Positions 1 to 9,800 of a stretch of 64,000 nucleotides of DNA are shown here, piece by piece; the first letter of the stretch is position 1; each line of letters begins with the position of its first letter. The notes under the pieces are model-generated. The model was not told the DNA's origin. It saw only the letters and a list, made by a program, of their open reading frames with translations, and did no database searches. Location of the stretch: contig OY727096.1 in NCBI GenBank assembly GCA_963402885.1, forward strand, positions 13,001,820 through 13,065,819, in the 5' to 3' direction. This stretch comes from Antedon bifida (taxonomy: Eukaryota; Echinodermata; Crinoidea; Comatulida; Antedonidae). The position numbers and the translations under genes are program-made.

Positions 1-95
1 TATGTTTAAGTCTTGTAAATGCAAATCTGTCAATCAAAACATAACACACCCAACAATTCGAAGGGAGATAAACAACTTATCAGCTCTTATCGGGT

Positions 96-753
96 GTGAA
101 GTGTGCCTGTATCGGAGCTTCCTGGCAACATATATTTGGTGATTTCCCTAATCTACAAATAGACGTCGACGCGGTAGCGCGTTTGTGTCTAAACTGTCGA
201 ACTTTTTTCCAGCGGGTACAAGCACTACATGACGGTCATACTGGAATTGTCAGAATGAAAAGTTTTGCTCTGGATTCGTTATGGTGGCCTAATATGGACA
301 AAGACATATCAAAGCAGTGCGATACATGCCAATCCAATCAAACTTTACCACCTAAAGCACCATTGCACCCATGGAATTGGCCAAACAGACCATGGTCACG
401 ATTACATATCGACTATGCTGGACCATTTATTGGAAAAATGTTTTTAATACGATGCATACTCAAAATGGCTTGAGGTAATTCCGGTAAATTCCTCAACGAC
501 AAATACCACAGTGGATAAGCTCAGGCTTATATTTGCATCGCATGGATTGCCAGATAAAATAGTATCCGACAATGGAACATGTTTCACCAGTGATGAATTT
601 CATACATTCGTAAAGCGAAATGGAATAAGACATTCTTTAACAGCCCCATATAACCCATCATCGAATGGTCTTGCAGAACGTGCTGTACGCACATTTAAAG
701 AAACAATGAAACGTATGAAAGATGGATATATCGAAACAAAAGTCGCAAGATTC
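96..753 (+). pseudogene. Gypsy integrase, zinc finger and catalytic core (frameshifted)
   Basis: Integrase inserts retroelement cDNA into the host genome. The first block carries an HHCC-type zinc finger (HDGH ... CDTC) followed by HIDYAGP with the first catalytic Asp. An indel near 448-452 shifts the frame. The second block continues with SDNGTCF (second Asp) and NGLAER (catalytic Glu), spaced as in the D,D35E family. All three acidic residues are therefore still present, split over two frames. The open frames start at internal methionines, which are not true starts, because integrase is normally released from a Pol polyprotein. The core is then interrupted by the insertion at 754. Confidence 0.88.
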
Positions 754-950
754 TTATGTTGTAATTTGTATGTTCTTGTTATCAGTTTCTTGTTTTTAGG
801 ACCCAAGTGGAAATAAGTTTTTAACTTTTCTTGGCATTCCTTGTAATCAAGGCCTGTTTTTTCCGTGCAATTGTTTTTCTATTTTCTATTTATTATATTT
901 TATTGTTTTTTAACCTTGATTACCAAATAAAGTTTTAAAAAAAAACAATT
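754..950 (+). mobile_element. Short retroposed insertion inside the integrase gene
   Basis: The integrase frame is cut by 197 bp that end in AATAAAG, a run of A and ACAATT. The 8 bp CAAGATTC stands on both sides (746-753 and 951-958), as expected of a target-site duplication. Joining the flanks across the insert resumes the integrase alignment. The insert has no coding potential and looks like the 3' untranslated tail of a non-LTR retrotransposon or a retroposed transcript. The family was not identified. Confidence 0.7.
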
Positions 951-1490
951 CAAGATTCCTATTTAAATATAGAAATACACCTCATAGCACAACTGGCAAA
1001 ACACCAGCAGAATTACTGAATGGCCGAAAATTGAAAACGCATTTTGATCTTTTACACCCTTATCAAGCAGATCGTGTTATCACTCAACTTGAAAAACAGA
1101 AATTAGCCCATGATCGTCATGCAAAGAACGCACTTTTTGTAGAAGGAGAGTAGGTGTATATAAAGAACTTTAGAGGACAAAATCTGAAATGGTTACCCGG
1201 AACAATAATATTAAAATCCAGTCGCATCTCATTCAAGATAAAACTAGAAGATGGACGAGTTTGTCGTCGTCATGCCGACCATATCAGGAAGCGTTATAGG
1301 CCTGTTCAAACTCAGGATAAACAGCTTACAAACAAAGATGATCCTCCACAATTACCTCCAATGCTCATTAATCCAAATCTTAACAGTGGAAACATCACAA
1401 TCGACTGTCGAAGCACAGTCTATTACTGCTCAGCGAAGAGTATACCTTACTCGCGATAGAAAACCGCCGGAAAGATATGGACATTTTTAA
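951..1490 (+). pseudogene. Gypsy integrase C-terminal region (broken)
   Basis: The core resumes after the insertion (NTPHSTTGKTPAELL, a typical Gypsy integrase motif) and runs on through the C-terminal DNA-binding part, including KWLPGTI and LEDGRVCRRHADHIR. An in-frame TAG at about 1151-1153 and a frame change between about 1320 and 1400 break it. The second frame ends in RKPPERYGHF and a stop at 1490, a common kind of Pol C-terminus. The part from 1190 is duplicated at 41221-41537. Confidence 0.82.
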
Positions 1491-1650
1491 TAACTGAAAT
1501 ATAGAAACTCTTATGGACATTATTACTGGACAATTTAAAATGTTGATCTTATGCATTATACAATATACATTTAAAGTGTTATTAAACCATAACTTAGTAC
1601 AGTGCTGCTTTGATTCAATTATAAATAAATAGCTTAGAATTGTTTATAAT

Positions 1651-1663
1651 AGAAGGGAGGGAA
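1651..1663 (+). promoter_or_regulatory. Polypurine tract of the Gypsy element
   Basis: AGAAGGGAGGGAA lies immediately before the TG of the 3' LTR, the place and composition expected for the plus-strand DNA primer of an LTR retrotransposon. The same tract precedes the LTR at 41728. Confidence 0.85.
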
Positions 1664-1971
1664 TGTAATGTATTGAACTTGATTAATATTACTTGCTACC
1701 AATTATTTATACTTCCTTCACCTGTTACCATATATATTACGTTAACCCACTTCTATATAACCCTGGCTACTTAATGGTCACTAATGGCTAAAGTAGACCC
1801 CTCTGCTGAGACCACTAAACATTCCACCTTGACAGATTAATTACCCATTACCGATATTGTTATTATATATAGTAGATGTAGAATAAAGAATAAACACTTC
1901 AGTGCTAGCTTTCAACTATAACAGAACTTGTCTCTCTCTCACTTATTTGTATTGTAAATCGGTACATTACA
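1664..1971 (+). repeat. Gypsy 3' LTR (308 bp), copy A
   Basis: The LTR starts TGTAATGTATTG and ends CGGTACATTACA, so it has TG...CA ends inside a short inverted repeat (TGTAATG/CATTACA). It contains a TATA-like CTATATAA near 1754 and AATAAAG/AATAAAC polyadenylation-like signals near 1882-1893. An LTR of exactly the same length lies at 41728-42035. The matching 5' LTR would be outside the window. Confidence 0.9.
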
Positions 1972-2161
1972 AAAAGTATTGTAGGTAAGTGTACTAGGTT
2001 GATGAAAATAATGCAACTAGCAAGTAAGGATACACAATGATTTACATTTACGTAACTTGGATAAATGCAAGTGGTCCGTAGATATATAGGATAAATACTA
2101 TTAGTACTTACCCTAAATTAGGTATATGTATGTAAACCCTGTTCTTGTCTCTGACTGTTAC

Positions 2162-2279
2162 CTTCTTTGTACAGCACCTACAGCGGACATTGGGTGGATA
2201 CCATCATCATTTGATGGATTGGTCATAGTAGCGTAATGATCTTTCTTACACGCAGTATCAAAATGAGCGAATGTGACAT
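2162..2279 (-). pseudogene. PKHD1L1-like exon (DVTFAHFD exon), copy A
   Basis: On the minus strand a 118 bp open block lies between a plausible acceptor (ATCAATAG) and a donor (GTAACA). It encodes DVTFAHFDTACKKDHYA and continues to GIHPMSAVGAVQ. This resembles the fibrocystin-L segment after the second set of parallel beta-helix repeats, a large extracellular region of a type I membrane protein. This exon itself shows no lesion, but neighbouring exons of the same gene are broken. The copy at 42226-42343 is almost identical. Assignment rests on recalled family resemblance. Confidence 0.62.
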
Positions 2280-2598
2280 CTATTGATAAGAAAGAGCAAA
2301 ATACCTTTATTTGTAAATGAATAAGTATGTTGAAATATATTCATTTGGTAAGTTTCACCAAAAATGTATTCCGATATTAAAGACATATTTTATGATAAAA
2401 CAGTACTAAGGGACAACCTCAACATTACAGTGGTGATAACTTGGATACAATGGCAATTTTATGTTATCCAAATAAGCATTCAGCTTCATGTGTAAACAGT
2501 ATGAGTATGCGTTTCCTGCAATAGAACTCAACTGGTTTGTCCAAGTAAGGACTAGGTTTGTCGAAGTAAGGACCAGATTATGTCATGCTTTTACATAC

Positions 2599-2773
2599 CT
2601 TGCAATCTTGTGCTTCCAGCAATAGCTGGGTAATTATGTATACCATGAAATGGAAAAAATGGAGCACCATTATCACCAGACATGAAATTTGCCCTCACGT
2701 ATCCAGCATTTCCATTGTCTGGACCACAAGGTGCACACTGTTTTGCACTTTGACCTGCATTCTCCGGTTGATT
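2599..2773 (-). pseudogene. PKHD1L1-like exon (NQPENAG exon), copy A
   Basis: A 175 bp minus-strand block is open in one frame between TTTCAG and GTATGT. It encodes NQPENAGQSAKQCAPCGP and, further on, GNAGYVRANFMSG and GIHNYPAIAGSTRLQ. It sits upstream (in transcription sense) of the DVTFAHFD exon, in the order expected for fibrocystin-L. It is intact here and at 42663-42837. The paralogue at 20821-20984 has a small deletion and substitutions that break the frame. Confidence 0.6.
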
Positions 2774-3242
2774 CTGAAATATTTACATGAAAATGTTAAT
2801 GGGAAAATGTAATATTTTAATCAGAATTTATAAATTACGTGACTGATTACACAATGGAATGGCATTATCAGTACACGTTAAGAAAAAGAAGGTAGAAGAG
2901 TAAGAAAGTCCTTTGACAAATTTCCTTATGAAAGTCAAGTATGCATATATAATATCTATACATTGATTTTATTTGACAGAATGCAAAATATAGTTCCCCA
3001 AACTGACAAAATAATAACATTTGAAAAACAGAAATAAAATCTTTTAAAATGAATAATAAAAATGTTCATATTTATTGAAAATGTTTATATCTTTTTTGGG
3101 TTTCCCACTTTTATTTCATCGTCATTAACATTGTTCCATTCATTATGATTTTTACATTTATACATTATCTAATCTAATTCATCATAATTGCTTAATTACA
3201 GTATTCGGTTTGTAACATGCTACAAATGTTTATATTCTTATA

Positions 3243-3586
3243 TCGCAATCAAAGAACAGGCTTGTACCAATTATAAACGATGACTACATTCTCACACATA
3301 CTTATCAACAGCTTCATGACTAAGAGAAGATGGCCCAATGACAAATGGCATCACCCCGATGTTGTTGTCTAAAATCTAAAATGTAAGTTACTATATAAGG
3401 AAAAGAGAAGTATTTTGGTATTGCTTACCTGCTCCAACTGTGTGGTGAATTACATTATCCTGAATTGCATCCCGATAGCAGGACTGAAGCCATTATGAAA
3501 TGTATATTCACGTACAAACGATGGACTTTCTACAGTAACTTCTCCAATATCCAAGAAAGCAACTGAATAATGTGGCTCATAAAAAT
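3243..3586 (-). pseudogene. PKHD1L1-like pseudo-exon pair, unit 1
   Basis: Two minus-strand pseudo-exons. The block at 3429-3586 has an acceptor TTTCAG, encodes FYEPHYSVAFLDIGEVTV then FHNGFSPAIGM, and ends at a GTAAGC donor. A 19 bp deletion after GM, relative to 21888-21910, removes the FGTSGLT part and shifts the frame before the VIHHTVGAG end. The block at about 3243-3371 keeps only the two ends of the GTYQDRY exon, with roughly 330 bp missing from the middle. The GFSPAIG...TSGL...HHTVG pattern is a recognisable fibrocystin-L repeat motif, so this is a decayed copy. Confidence 0.72.
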
Positions 3587-3999
3587 CTGAAACAAATAAA
3601 TAAGTGTCACTATCGAATGAATAAGTGCCAGACAAAAACCTCAGGGAAAAAAAAGTTACAATTACAGAACTAACACTTTCCAATGTAAGAATGTTCCTTT
3701 ATAGAAGTATTTTAACACAACCTGTGTTATTATAATGTATTATTCTGGTCCTCAAGCTTTACTGGAAACTGAGGAAATTCGGATTAGGCCCTCCACGGAC
3801 CCTCGACAGCCAGCAGTGCAGCGCCTACCAGATCAGCACACCGGGAGACAATCCCCTACTTTTTTCAAATAGTGTACCACGTTCTTTAATGTACACAGGA
3901 CCAACGGCTTTACATCTCATCCGAAGAATAAGGCAATGAGAGTAAAGCATCCTGCCTAAGGAACCATGGTGGTCTATTTATAATTATTTTCTCTCAATC

Positions 4000-4836
4000 T
4001 AATAACAATCATTGCCATGATTCAATAAATTGTTTATTAATTAAAAATATAAAAATCATCACCATTAATGACCAGAAATAATGAGTGATAGAGCTGATAA
4101 TGTTAGTTTTCCCAACGATTATATAATCTTAAGTTTCCAAAGAAGGAAAGAAGGCAAATAAAGAGAATGCTAGAAGTTTGGACTGGCAAACAGTTTAGTG
4201 TACACATAAACAGTAGTTACTGGCACTGTATACTTCAACACAAAGAATAAATATTCTAAATATTTATTTCTTAGGCTTAATACTTACAATAGTTGATTAG
4301 ATCCACTGCTAGCATTCTTCTTACTTAGATTCATTCGCATAGTCTGACATTTTAACTTAAGGTACCTTCTCAGGCAGTGCCATGTTCTCTATTTTAGAAA
4401 ATTGTGCTCTACAAAGAAACACAAATATTTAATATAACTCACAATATTAAAAAAAAACTTACATACAGTACATAAACGTATACACACAAATTATTTGACA
4501 TATTGTTGCATGATGAAATCAATATGAAAAGAACGGTTGCGTTTTTCTCCACATTTCAATCAACATGCTGTGATCGTTCTGTACCGCAAACATATCACTA
4601 TCACGAACGCTGAACATCTTGCGACATAGCGCACTTAACAAGACTTCCCCAATCAGAGCGATTATTGTCCAAAGTGTGCATAGACTTGTTTATTTTTGTT
4701 TTTTCATTTTCTATAATTTTGATGTGATTTTGGGTCGTCCCCTTAGTCTCTTAACTTTTCTCATTGTTTGTTTCCTCGCATAGAGCTCTTTGAGCTGAGA
4801 TATCGGAGTCTAGATGAAGAAGGTGTCCACACTATG
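4000..4836. other. Non-coding stretch, probable intron or intergenic
   Basis: No reading frame or splice-flanked block stands out. The region is AT-rich and repeated at 6090-6960, 44080-44700 and 45440-46330. A segment near 4741-4810 (TCTCTTAACTTTTCTCATTG and onward) looks like transcript 3' end but cannot be assigned. Confidence 0.4.
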
Positions 4837-5343
4837 CACTGTTTTGCACTTTGACCTGCATTCTCCGGTTGATTCTGAAATATTTACATGAAAATGTTAA
4901 TGGGAAAATGTAATATTTTAATCAGAATTTATAAATTACGTGACTGATTACACAATGGAATGGCATTATCAGTACACGTTAAGAAAAAGAAGGTAGAAGA
5001 GTAAGAAAGTCCTTTGACAAATTTCCTTATGAAAGTCAAGTATGCATATATAATATCTATACATTGATTTTATTTGACAGAATGCAAAATATAGTTCCCC
5101 AAACTGACAAAATAATAACATTTGAAAAACAGAAATAAAATCTTTTAAAATGAATAATAAAAATGTTCATATTTATTGAAAATGTTTATATCTTTTTTGG
5201 GTTTCCCACTTTTATTTCATCGTCATTACCATTGTTCCATTCATTATGATTTTTACATTTATACATTATCTAATCTAATTCATCATAATTGCTTAATTAC
5301 AGTATTCGGTTTGTAACATGCTACAAATGTTTATATTCTTATA

Positions 5344-5688
5344 TCGCAATCAAAGAACAGGCTTGTACCAATTATAAACGATGACTACATTCTCACACAT
5401 ACTTATCAACAGCTTCATGACTAAGAGAAGATGGCCCAATGACAAATGGCATCACCCCGATGTTGCCTGTCTAAAATCTAAAATGTAAGTTACTATATAA
5501 GGAAAAGAGAAGTATTTTGGTATTGCTTACCTGCTCCAACTGTGTGGTGAATTACATTATCCTGAATTGCATCCCGATAGCAGGACTGAAGCCATTATGA
5601 AATGTATATTCACGTACAAACGATGGACTTTCTACAGTAACTTCTCCAATATCCAAGAAAGCAACTGAATAATGTGGCTCATAAAAAT
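5344..5688 (-). pseudogene. PKHD1L1-like pseudo-exon pair, unit 2
   Basis: This is a second copy of the pair at 3243-3586, offset by about 2102 bp, with the same 19 bp deletion in the SVAFLDIG exon (5531-5688) and the same loss of the middle of the GTYQDRY exon (5344-5473). One small difference (TTGCCTGTC for TTGTTGTC near 5464) marks independent change after duplication. Confidence 0.72.
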
Positions 5689-6962
5689 CTGAAACAAATA
5701 AATAAGTGTCACTATCGAATGAATAAGTGCCAGACAAAAACCTCAGGGAAAAAAAAGTTACAATTACAGAACTAACACTTTCCAATGTAAGAATGTTCCT
5801 TTATAGAAGTATTTTAACACAACCTGTGTTATTATAATGTATTATTCTGGTCCTCAAGCTTTACTGGAAACTGAGGAAATTCGGATTAGGCCCTCCACGG
5901 ACCCTCGACAGCCAGCAGTGCAGCGCCTACCAGATCAGCACACCGGGCACATCCCCTACTTTTTTTCAAACAGTGTACCACGTTCTTTAATGTGCACTGT
6001 TAAGTACACAGGACCAACGGCTTTACATCTCATCCGAAGAATAAGGCAATGAGAGTAAAGCATCCTGCCTAAGGAACCATGGTGGTCTATTTATAATTAT
6101 TTTCTCTCAATCTAATAACAATCATTGCCATGATTCAATAAATTGTTTATTAATTAAAAATATAAAAATCATCACCATTAATGACCAGAAATAATGAGTG
6201 ATAGAGCTGATAATGTTAGTTTTCCCAACGATTATATAATCTTAAGTTTCCAAAGAAGGAAAGAAGGCAAATAAAGAGAATGCTAGAAGTTTGGACTGGC
6301 AAACAGTTTAGTGTACACATAAACAGTAGTTACTGGCACTGTATACTTCAACACAAAGAATAAATATTCTAAATATTTATTTCTTAGGCTTAATACTTAC
6401 AATAGTTGATTAGATCCACTGCTAGCATTCTTCTTACTTAGATTCATTCGCATAGTCTGACATTTTAACTTAAGGTACCTTCTCAGGCAGTACCATGTTC
6501 TCTATTTTAGAAAATTGTGCTCTACAAAGAAACACAAATATTTAATATAACTCACAATATTAAAAAAAAACTTACATACAGTACATAAACGTATACACGG
6601 TAGGTGTATGGTCAAATTATTTGACATATTGTTGCATGATGAAATCAATATGAAAAGAACGGTTGCGTTTTTCTCCACATTTCAATCAACATGCTGTGAT
6701 CGTTCTGTACCGCAAACATATCACTATCACGAACGCTGAACATCTTGCGACATAGCGCACTTAACAAGACTTCCCCAATCAGAGCGATTATTGTCCAAAG
6801 TGTGCATAGACTTGTTTATTTTTGTTTTTTCATTTTCTATAATTTTGATGTGATTTTGGGTCGTCCCCTTAGTCTCTTAACTTTTCTCATTGTTTGTTTC
6901 CTCGCATAGAGCTCTTTGAGCTGGGATATCGGAGTCTAGATGAAGAAGGTGTCCACACTATG

Positions 6963-7420
6963 TCAACATATACTGTATATTTAACAATTACAAACTTCAT
7001 TTTGTATATGAAGACAGATTATGGCACTCCTCATCTTAGAGACTCAAAATACCTGCTTTTAAAACGGATAGATTTTAAGTAGCTACCAGAAAAGCTTTAG
7101 TGAGAAGTTTAAGGCGCTGTGGGTGCTCAAATGAAAACTGTCAATGGATGTCAAAGGTTGAAAAAGCAATGCGTTGCTCAATTTCTAAACAATGACCCTG
7201 TTGTACACACATTTGACTGGATATTTGTTTAATTAATGTACAGTATGTATGCATGTATGAACATGCTCGCCTGCATCTTAAATTGAGAGGATCTGTGTGT
7301 GTAGCATCCAATAAGAATTTAGTGAAGTTCGAGAAGCTGGGAAGAGCAACCCTGTGTTGATCTGGGCCTCCGTGGAAAAATTGAACTTATTATACCTATT
7401 CATGGTAACAGTAACGTTTG
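6963..7420. other. Unassigned non-coding sequence
   Basis: A 62-codon open frame (6894-7082, +) crosses this segment, but it has no recognisable domain and lies in sequence that reads like intron or transcript tail. Copy C has the same sequence at 46331-46790. Nothing else is supported. Confidence 0.35.
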
Positions 7421-7708
7421 TTGCTCTTAGAGTGGATACGATAGTCTACAATTGAAGATGCTTTTAAAATTGGGGTAGGGGGAAGTGTTAATAGAAGGTA
7501 GTAGGTTAAATAGAGGGAGACCTGCATTGAAAATTTGAAATGGACTGTAATCTTCAAAAAGAAGTTGCTCTTAGATTGGATACACTAGTCTACAATTGAT
7601 GGTGATTTTAGAATTATAATGCAGTATTAAATAGAAGATGGATGGTTAATTAGAGAGAAAAACTGCATTGACAATTTGAAAATGACTTATAACTAATTTA
7701 AAAATCAC
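7421..7708. repeat. Two-unit tandem repeat, period about 144 bp
   Basis: TTGCTCTTAGAGTGGATACG at 7421 recurs with changes at 7565 (TTGCTCTTAGATTGGATACA), and the following text (GTCTACAATTGA, GAGGGAGA/AGAGAGAA, CTGCATTGA, AATTTGAAA) also repeats. The same pair occurs in copy B from 35017 and copy C from 46790. Confidence 0.8.
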
Positions 7709-7722
7709 CAACCTTGGAATCC

Positions 7723-8060
7723 AGATGTTCTGCAATATCCATTGTAAAATCTTCAATTAGATTAAACTGAACATCAAATTTCTCAACAACTTTTAGTGTT
7801 GATCTGCGATTGATATGTGGAAAACACCCTCAATGACAGAAAACTCTGTTGAGTTGATACCTTCTAGCGTGGATGAGTTGGAATAAACAATGCTGAATTT
7901 AAAGAAGTAACCACTTCCTGACAGATTAATGGCAAGATCAGTGAAGTTGGCCCAGCCATGGATTATATCTACAGTGTTGTTGCTGACGAGCTCTGCATCA
8001 GATACTCCTGGGCATTTTCCATGGATGTGAAGAATGTCCCAGATTTTGCACAATTTCACC
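7723..8060 (-). pseudogene. PKHD1L1-like exon (WANFTDLAI exon), copy A
   Basis: The minus-strand block begins after TTTTTACAG and runs to a GTTGGT donor. It encodes GKCPGVSDAELV, then GWANFTDLAI and GSGYFFKFSIVYSNSS, which match the late extracellular part of fibrocystin-L (WANFTNLAI...GSGY). Near 7795-7815 the frame shifts: the first frame stops after IADQ, while the next frame continues TLKVVEKFDVQFNLIEDF to the donor. The same shift is present at 35309-35656 and 47091-47428, so it predates the duplications. Confidence 0.75.
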
Positions 8061-8127
8061 CTGTAAAAATCATTGAATAATTCCTTAATTTTCGTAGAAT
8101 ATTTGTATCAAACCTATGGTGTATTAC

Positions 8128-8323
8128 CACAGCTTGATAGCCTATATTGGAGTTTAGAAAGAATTGTGTTAAATCTACACTGGTATCCAATATAGAGATG
8201 CAAGGTTGAATCTCAAATAGCATCAGCCGTTATAAACGTATACTCATTGTGCTTGAGAATTGATAGATGATTTCTACTCCTGGGTCACTAGATGCCTCTT
8301 CTTCAGCTTGCTTCTCAGAATAC
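8128..8323 (-). pseudogene. PKHD1L1-like exon (EKQAEEEAS exon), copy A
   Basis: After a TTCACAG acceptor the minus strand encodes YSEKQAEEEASSDPGVEIIY. The frame then breaks. Copy B keeps more of the continuation in a second frame (KHNEYTFTADAMENHPFEVQ, then CISILDTS). Here about 20 bp are lost around 8220 compared with B, adding a second lesion. The donor at the low end is GTAATA. Position just before the WANFTDL exon fits the fibrocystin-L order. Confidence 0.62.
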
Positions 8324-8481
8324 CTGTGAACCAATTAGTTATGTTGTTTTGTAATGATATAGGCATTATGGTTATGTTCGTTACAAGCCACACATGAGAA
8401 TACAATTTAAGACTTTGGACAAGACGATACAAGCCAGTTTAAAACTCTACTTCAAATCATTACTTCTTAAATGTGACTTAC

Positions 8482-8678
8482 GTTTTATTGCCTGTACTTG
8501 GACCTCCTGTTGTATTTGTTGCTCTCACACCCCTTGTTGGGTCTGCGGCTGGGGGAGAAGGATCGGTCATTGCTAATAACCTCAACTTCAAGACTCTCGT
8601 ACAAAGTACCGGTTTGTGCTGCATTAACAATTTCTGCTTGAAGGTTAACTAACTCATCATGTTCTAGGGTTGAATTGC
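8482..8678 (-). pseudogene. PKHD1L1-like exon (NLQAEIVNAAQTG exon), copy A
   Basis: A 197 bp minus-strand block lies between TTACAG and GTAAGT. It encodes NSTLEHDELVNLQAEIVN then AAQTGTLYESLEVEVIS, after which a one-base shift moves the frame to MTDPSPPAADPTRGVRATN. The run of proline/aspartate after a short helix resembles the equivalent linker in fibrocystin-L. The same lesion is seen at 36124-36320 and 47854-48050, which are the same length. Confidence 0.65.
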
Positions 8679-8719
8679 CTGTAAGGAAGAAATATTAATT
8701 ATTGTTTAGATATTAAAAG

Positions 8720-8892
8720 ACACCCGATTCTCGTACTGTTTATGTCTAACAACAAGAAACTGCTGTGCTGTTCCATGTCAAGCGACCATAACAGGCCCAT
8801 CCATATCACGCATGTGTCACTGTTGCATGTCCCAGTACTGTACTACTGTAAAACTTCATTCATCTAACGTGAAATTGTCCGCCGGCAACCAG
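8720..8892 (+). repeat. Left terminal inverted repeat of the 10.4 kb element
   Basis: About 173 bp that match the reverse complement of 18926-19099 with scattered mismatches. The match begins ACACCCGATTCTCGTAC and ends near GCCGGCAACCAGA. Confidence 0.92.
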
Positions 8893-9483
8893 ACTGAATG
8901 CCAATTGATATTATTAATTGTTACCATTATCATTTTTGTAAATATATTGTAATATCAGTTACATGGACATTTCATTTACAATTTAATTAAATGCATTATT
9001 ATATTTTTGTACTTGCCTGACATATTATTTATTATCTATTAATTTTTTATTGACAGATTAAAAGTGATATTTTATTTTTAAAATCGCGTATCAAAAGGTC
9101 ATCTTTTGACATAAATTAAAAATAATACTTACGTATAAACTATTTAAATTAAGTATAAAAAATATCAAGTGATGCATTATCCTGCCTATAATATTATATA
9201 AGCTTAGTTATATTAAAACTTAATTATATAGTAGATACTGTATATTATATCGATGTAAAACTGTGTTAACAAGTTGTCGCGCCTGCTGGCCAACCAGCTA
9301 CCACATATTACGTACGTGCCGTGTGCACCTAGACCAATTGCTGAATTGAATCGGTCTGGTCAATTCGTCCCTCATTCGTATGAATGTTGTTAGTTAGGAT
9401 CTATCTGGTTGATCAATTCCCACTTGGTTTTCTTTGTCCCTTAAAATTCTATTAGATGTACATTAAATATTGAATAAACTGAC

Positions 9484-9665
9484 CATCTAGTAGTAGGTTA
9501 TGATAGGCCTCTAGAATCCCCTCTAGGTAGTCTACTAGCCTAGCCTAGGCTAGTACTACTATACTACTACTCTAGGCTAGGCCTTGTTGTTTAGGTAGGC
9601 CAGGCCTAGCCTACTACTAGACCCTCTAGCCTACCACCACATAGGCCCTATGCCATAGCCTCAAG
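9484..9665. repeat. AGGCCTAG-rich cluster
   Basis: Dense CTAG, TAGGCC and AGGCCT words (for example CTAGCCTAGCCTAGGCTAG at 9537-9555) form a degenerate, self-complementary simple-repeat patch. Similar patches lie at 18330-18450, 22975-23660 and 27283-27590. Confidence 0.75.
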
Positions 9666-9689
9666 AAGGTTAGTAGGAAGGATGCTGGT

Positions 9690-9800
9690 CAACCCGTAAC
9701 CATGCCAACTCGTACCCAAATTGGTCAATTTGTACTCAATTCGGCTAACCCGTACCCATGCAAACCCGTACTACCTAATTATTTGGCTTACTCGTAACGG
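9690..9800. repeat. Left subterminal CYCGTAC motif cluster
   Basis: AACCCGTAAC, AACTCGTACC, TTTGTACTC, AACCCGTACC, AACCCGTACT and TACTCGTAAC occur within 110 bp. The core CYCGTAC also appears inside the terminal repeat (TTCTCGTAC at 8729-8737). A similar cluster lies at 18140-18205 near the other end, which suggests binding sites for the mobilising protein. Confidence 0.6.

Larger units (their letters stand above)
1..1971 (+). mobile_element. Ty3/Gypsy LTR retrotransposon, 3' part, degenerate (copy A)
   Basis: This is the 3' end of a Gypsy-type element whose gag, protease and reverse transcriptase would lie left of the window. It contains an integrase reading frame with zinc finger, catalytic core and C-terminal part, then a short non-coding stretch, a purine tract and a 308 bp 3' LTR. 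The frame is broken by an indel near 450, a 197 bp retroposed insertion and an in-frame TAG near 1151, so the copy is dead. From about 1190 onward it is nearly identical to 41221-42035, where a second copy lies. The host sequence to the right (AAAAGTATTG) is also found without the element at 20472 and near 49467, which are paralogous unoccupied sites. Confidence 0.9.
2736..6962. repeat. 2.1 kb direct tandem duplication (two units)
   Basis: Sequence 2736-4836 is repeated at 4837-6962 with a period of about 2101 bp. The junction at 4836/4837 joins the sequence otherwise found at 6950-6960 to the sequence at 2736, inside the NQPENAG pseudo-exon, so only 38 bp of that exon remain in unit 2. Units differ by single bases and short indels, for example an extra GTAGGTGTATGGTC stretch near 6600. 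Confidence 0.9.

Noticed and set aside
3450..3683. 77-codon minus-strand frame as a small protein gene
   Set aside because: It is part of a PKHD1L1-like pseudo-exon read through an acceptor into intron, and its end is created by the 19 bp deletion.
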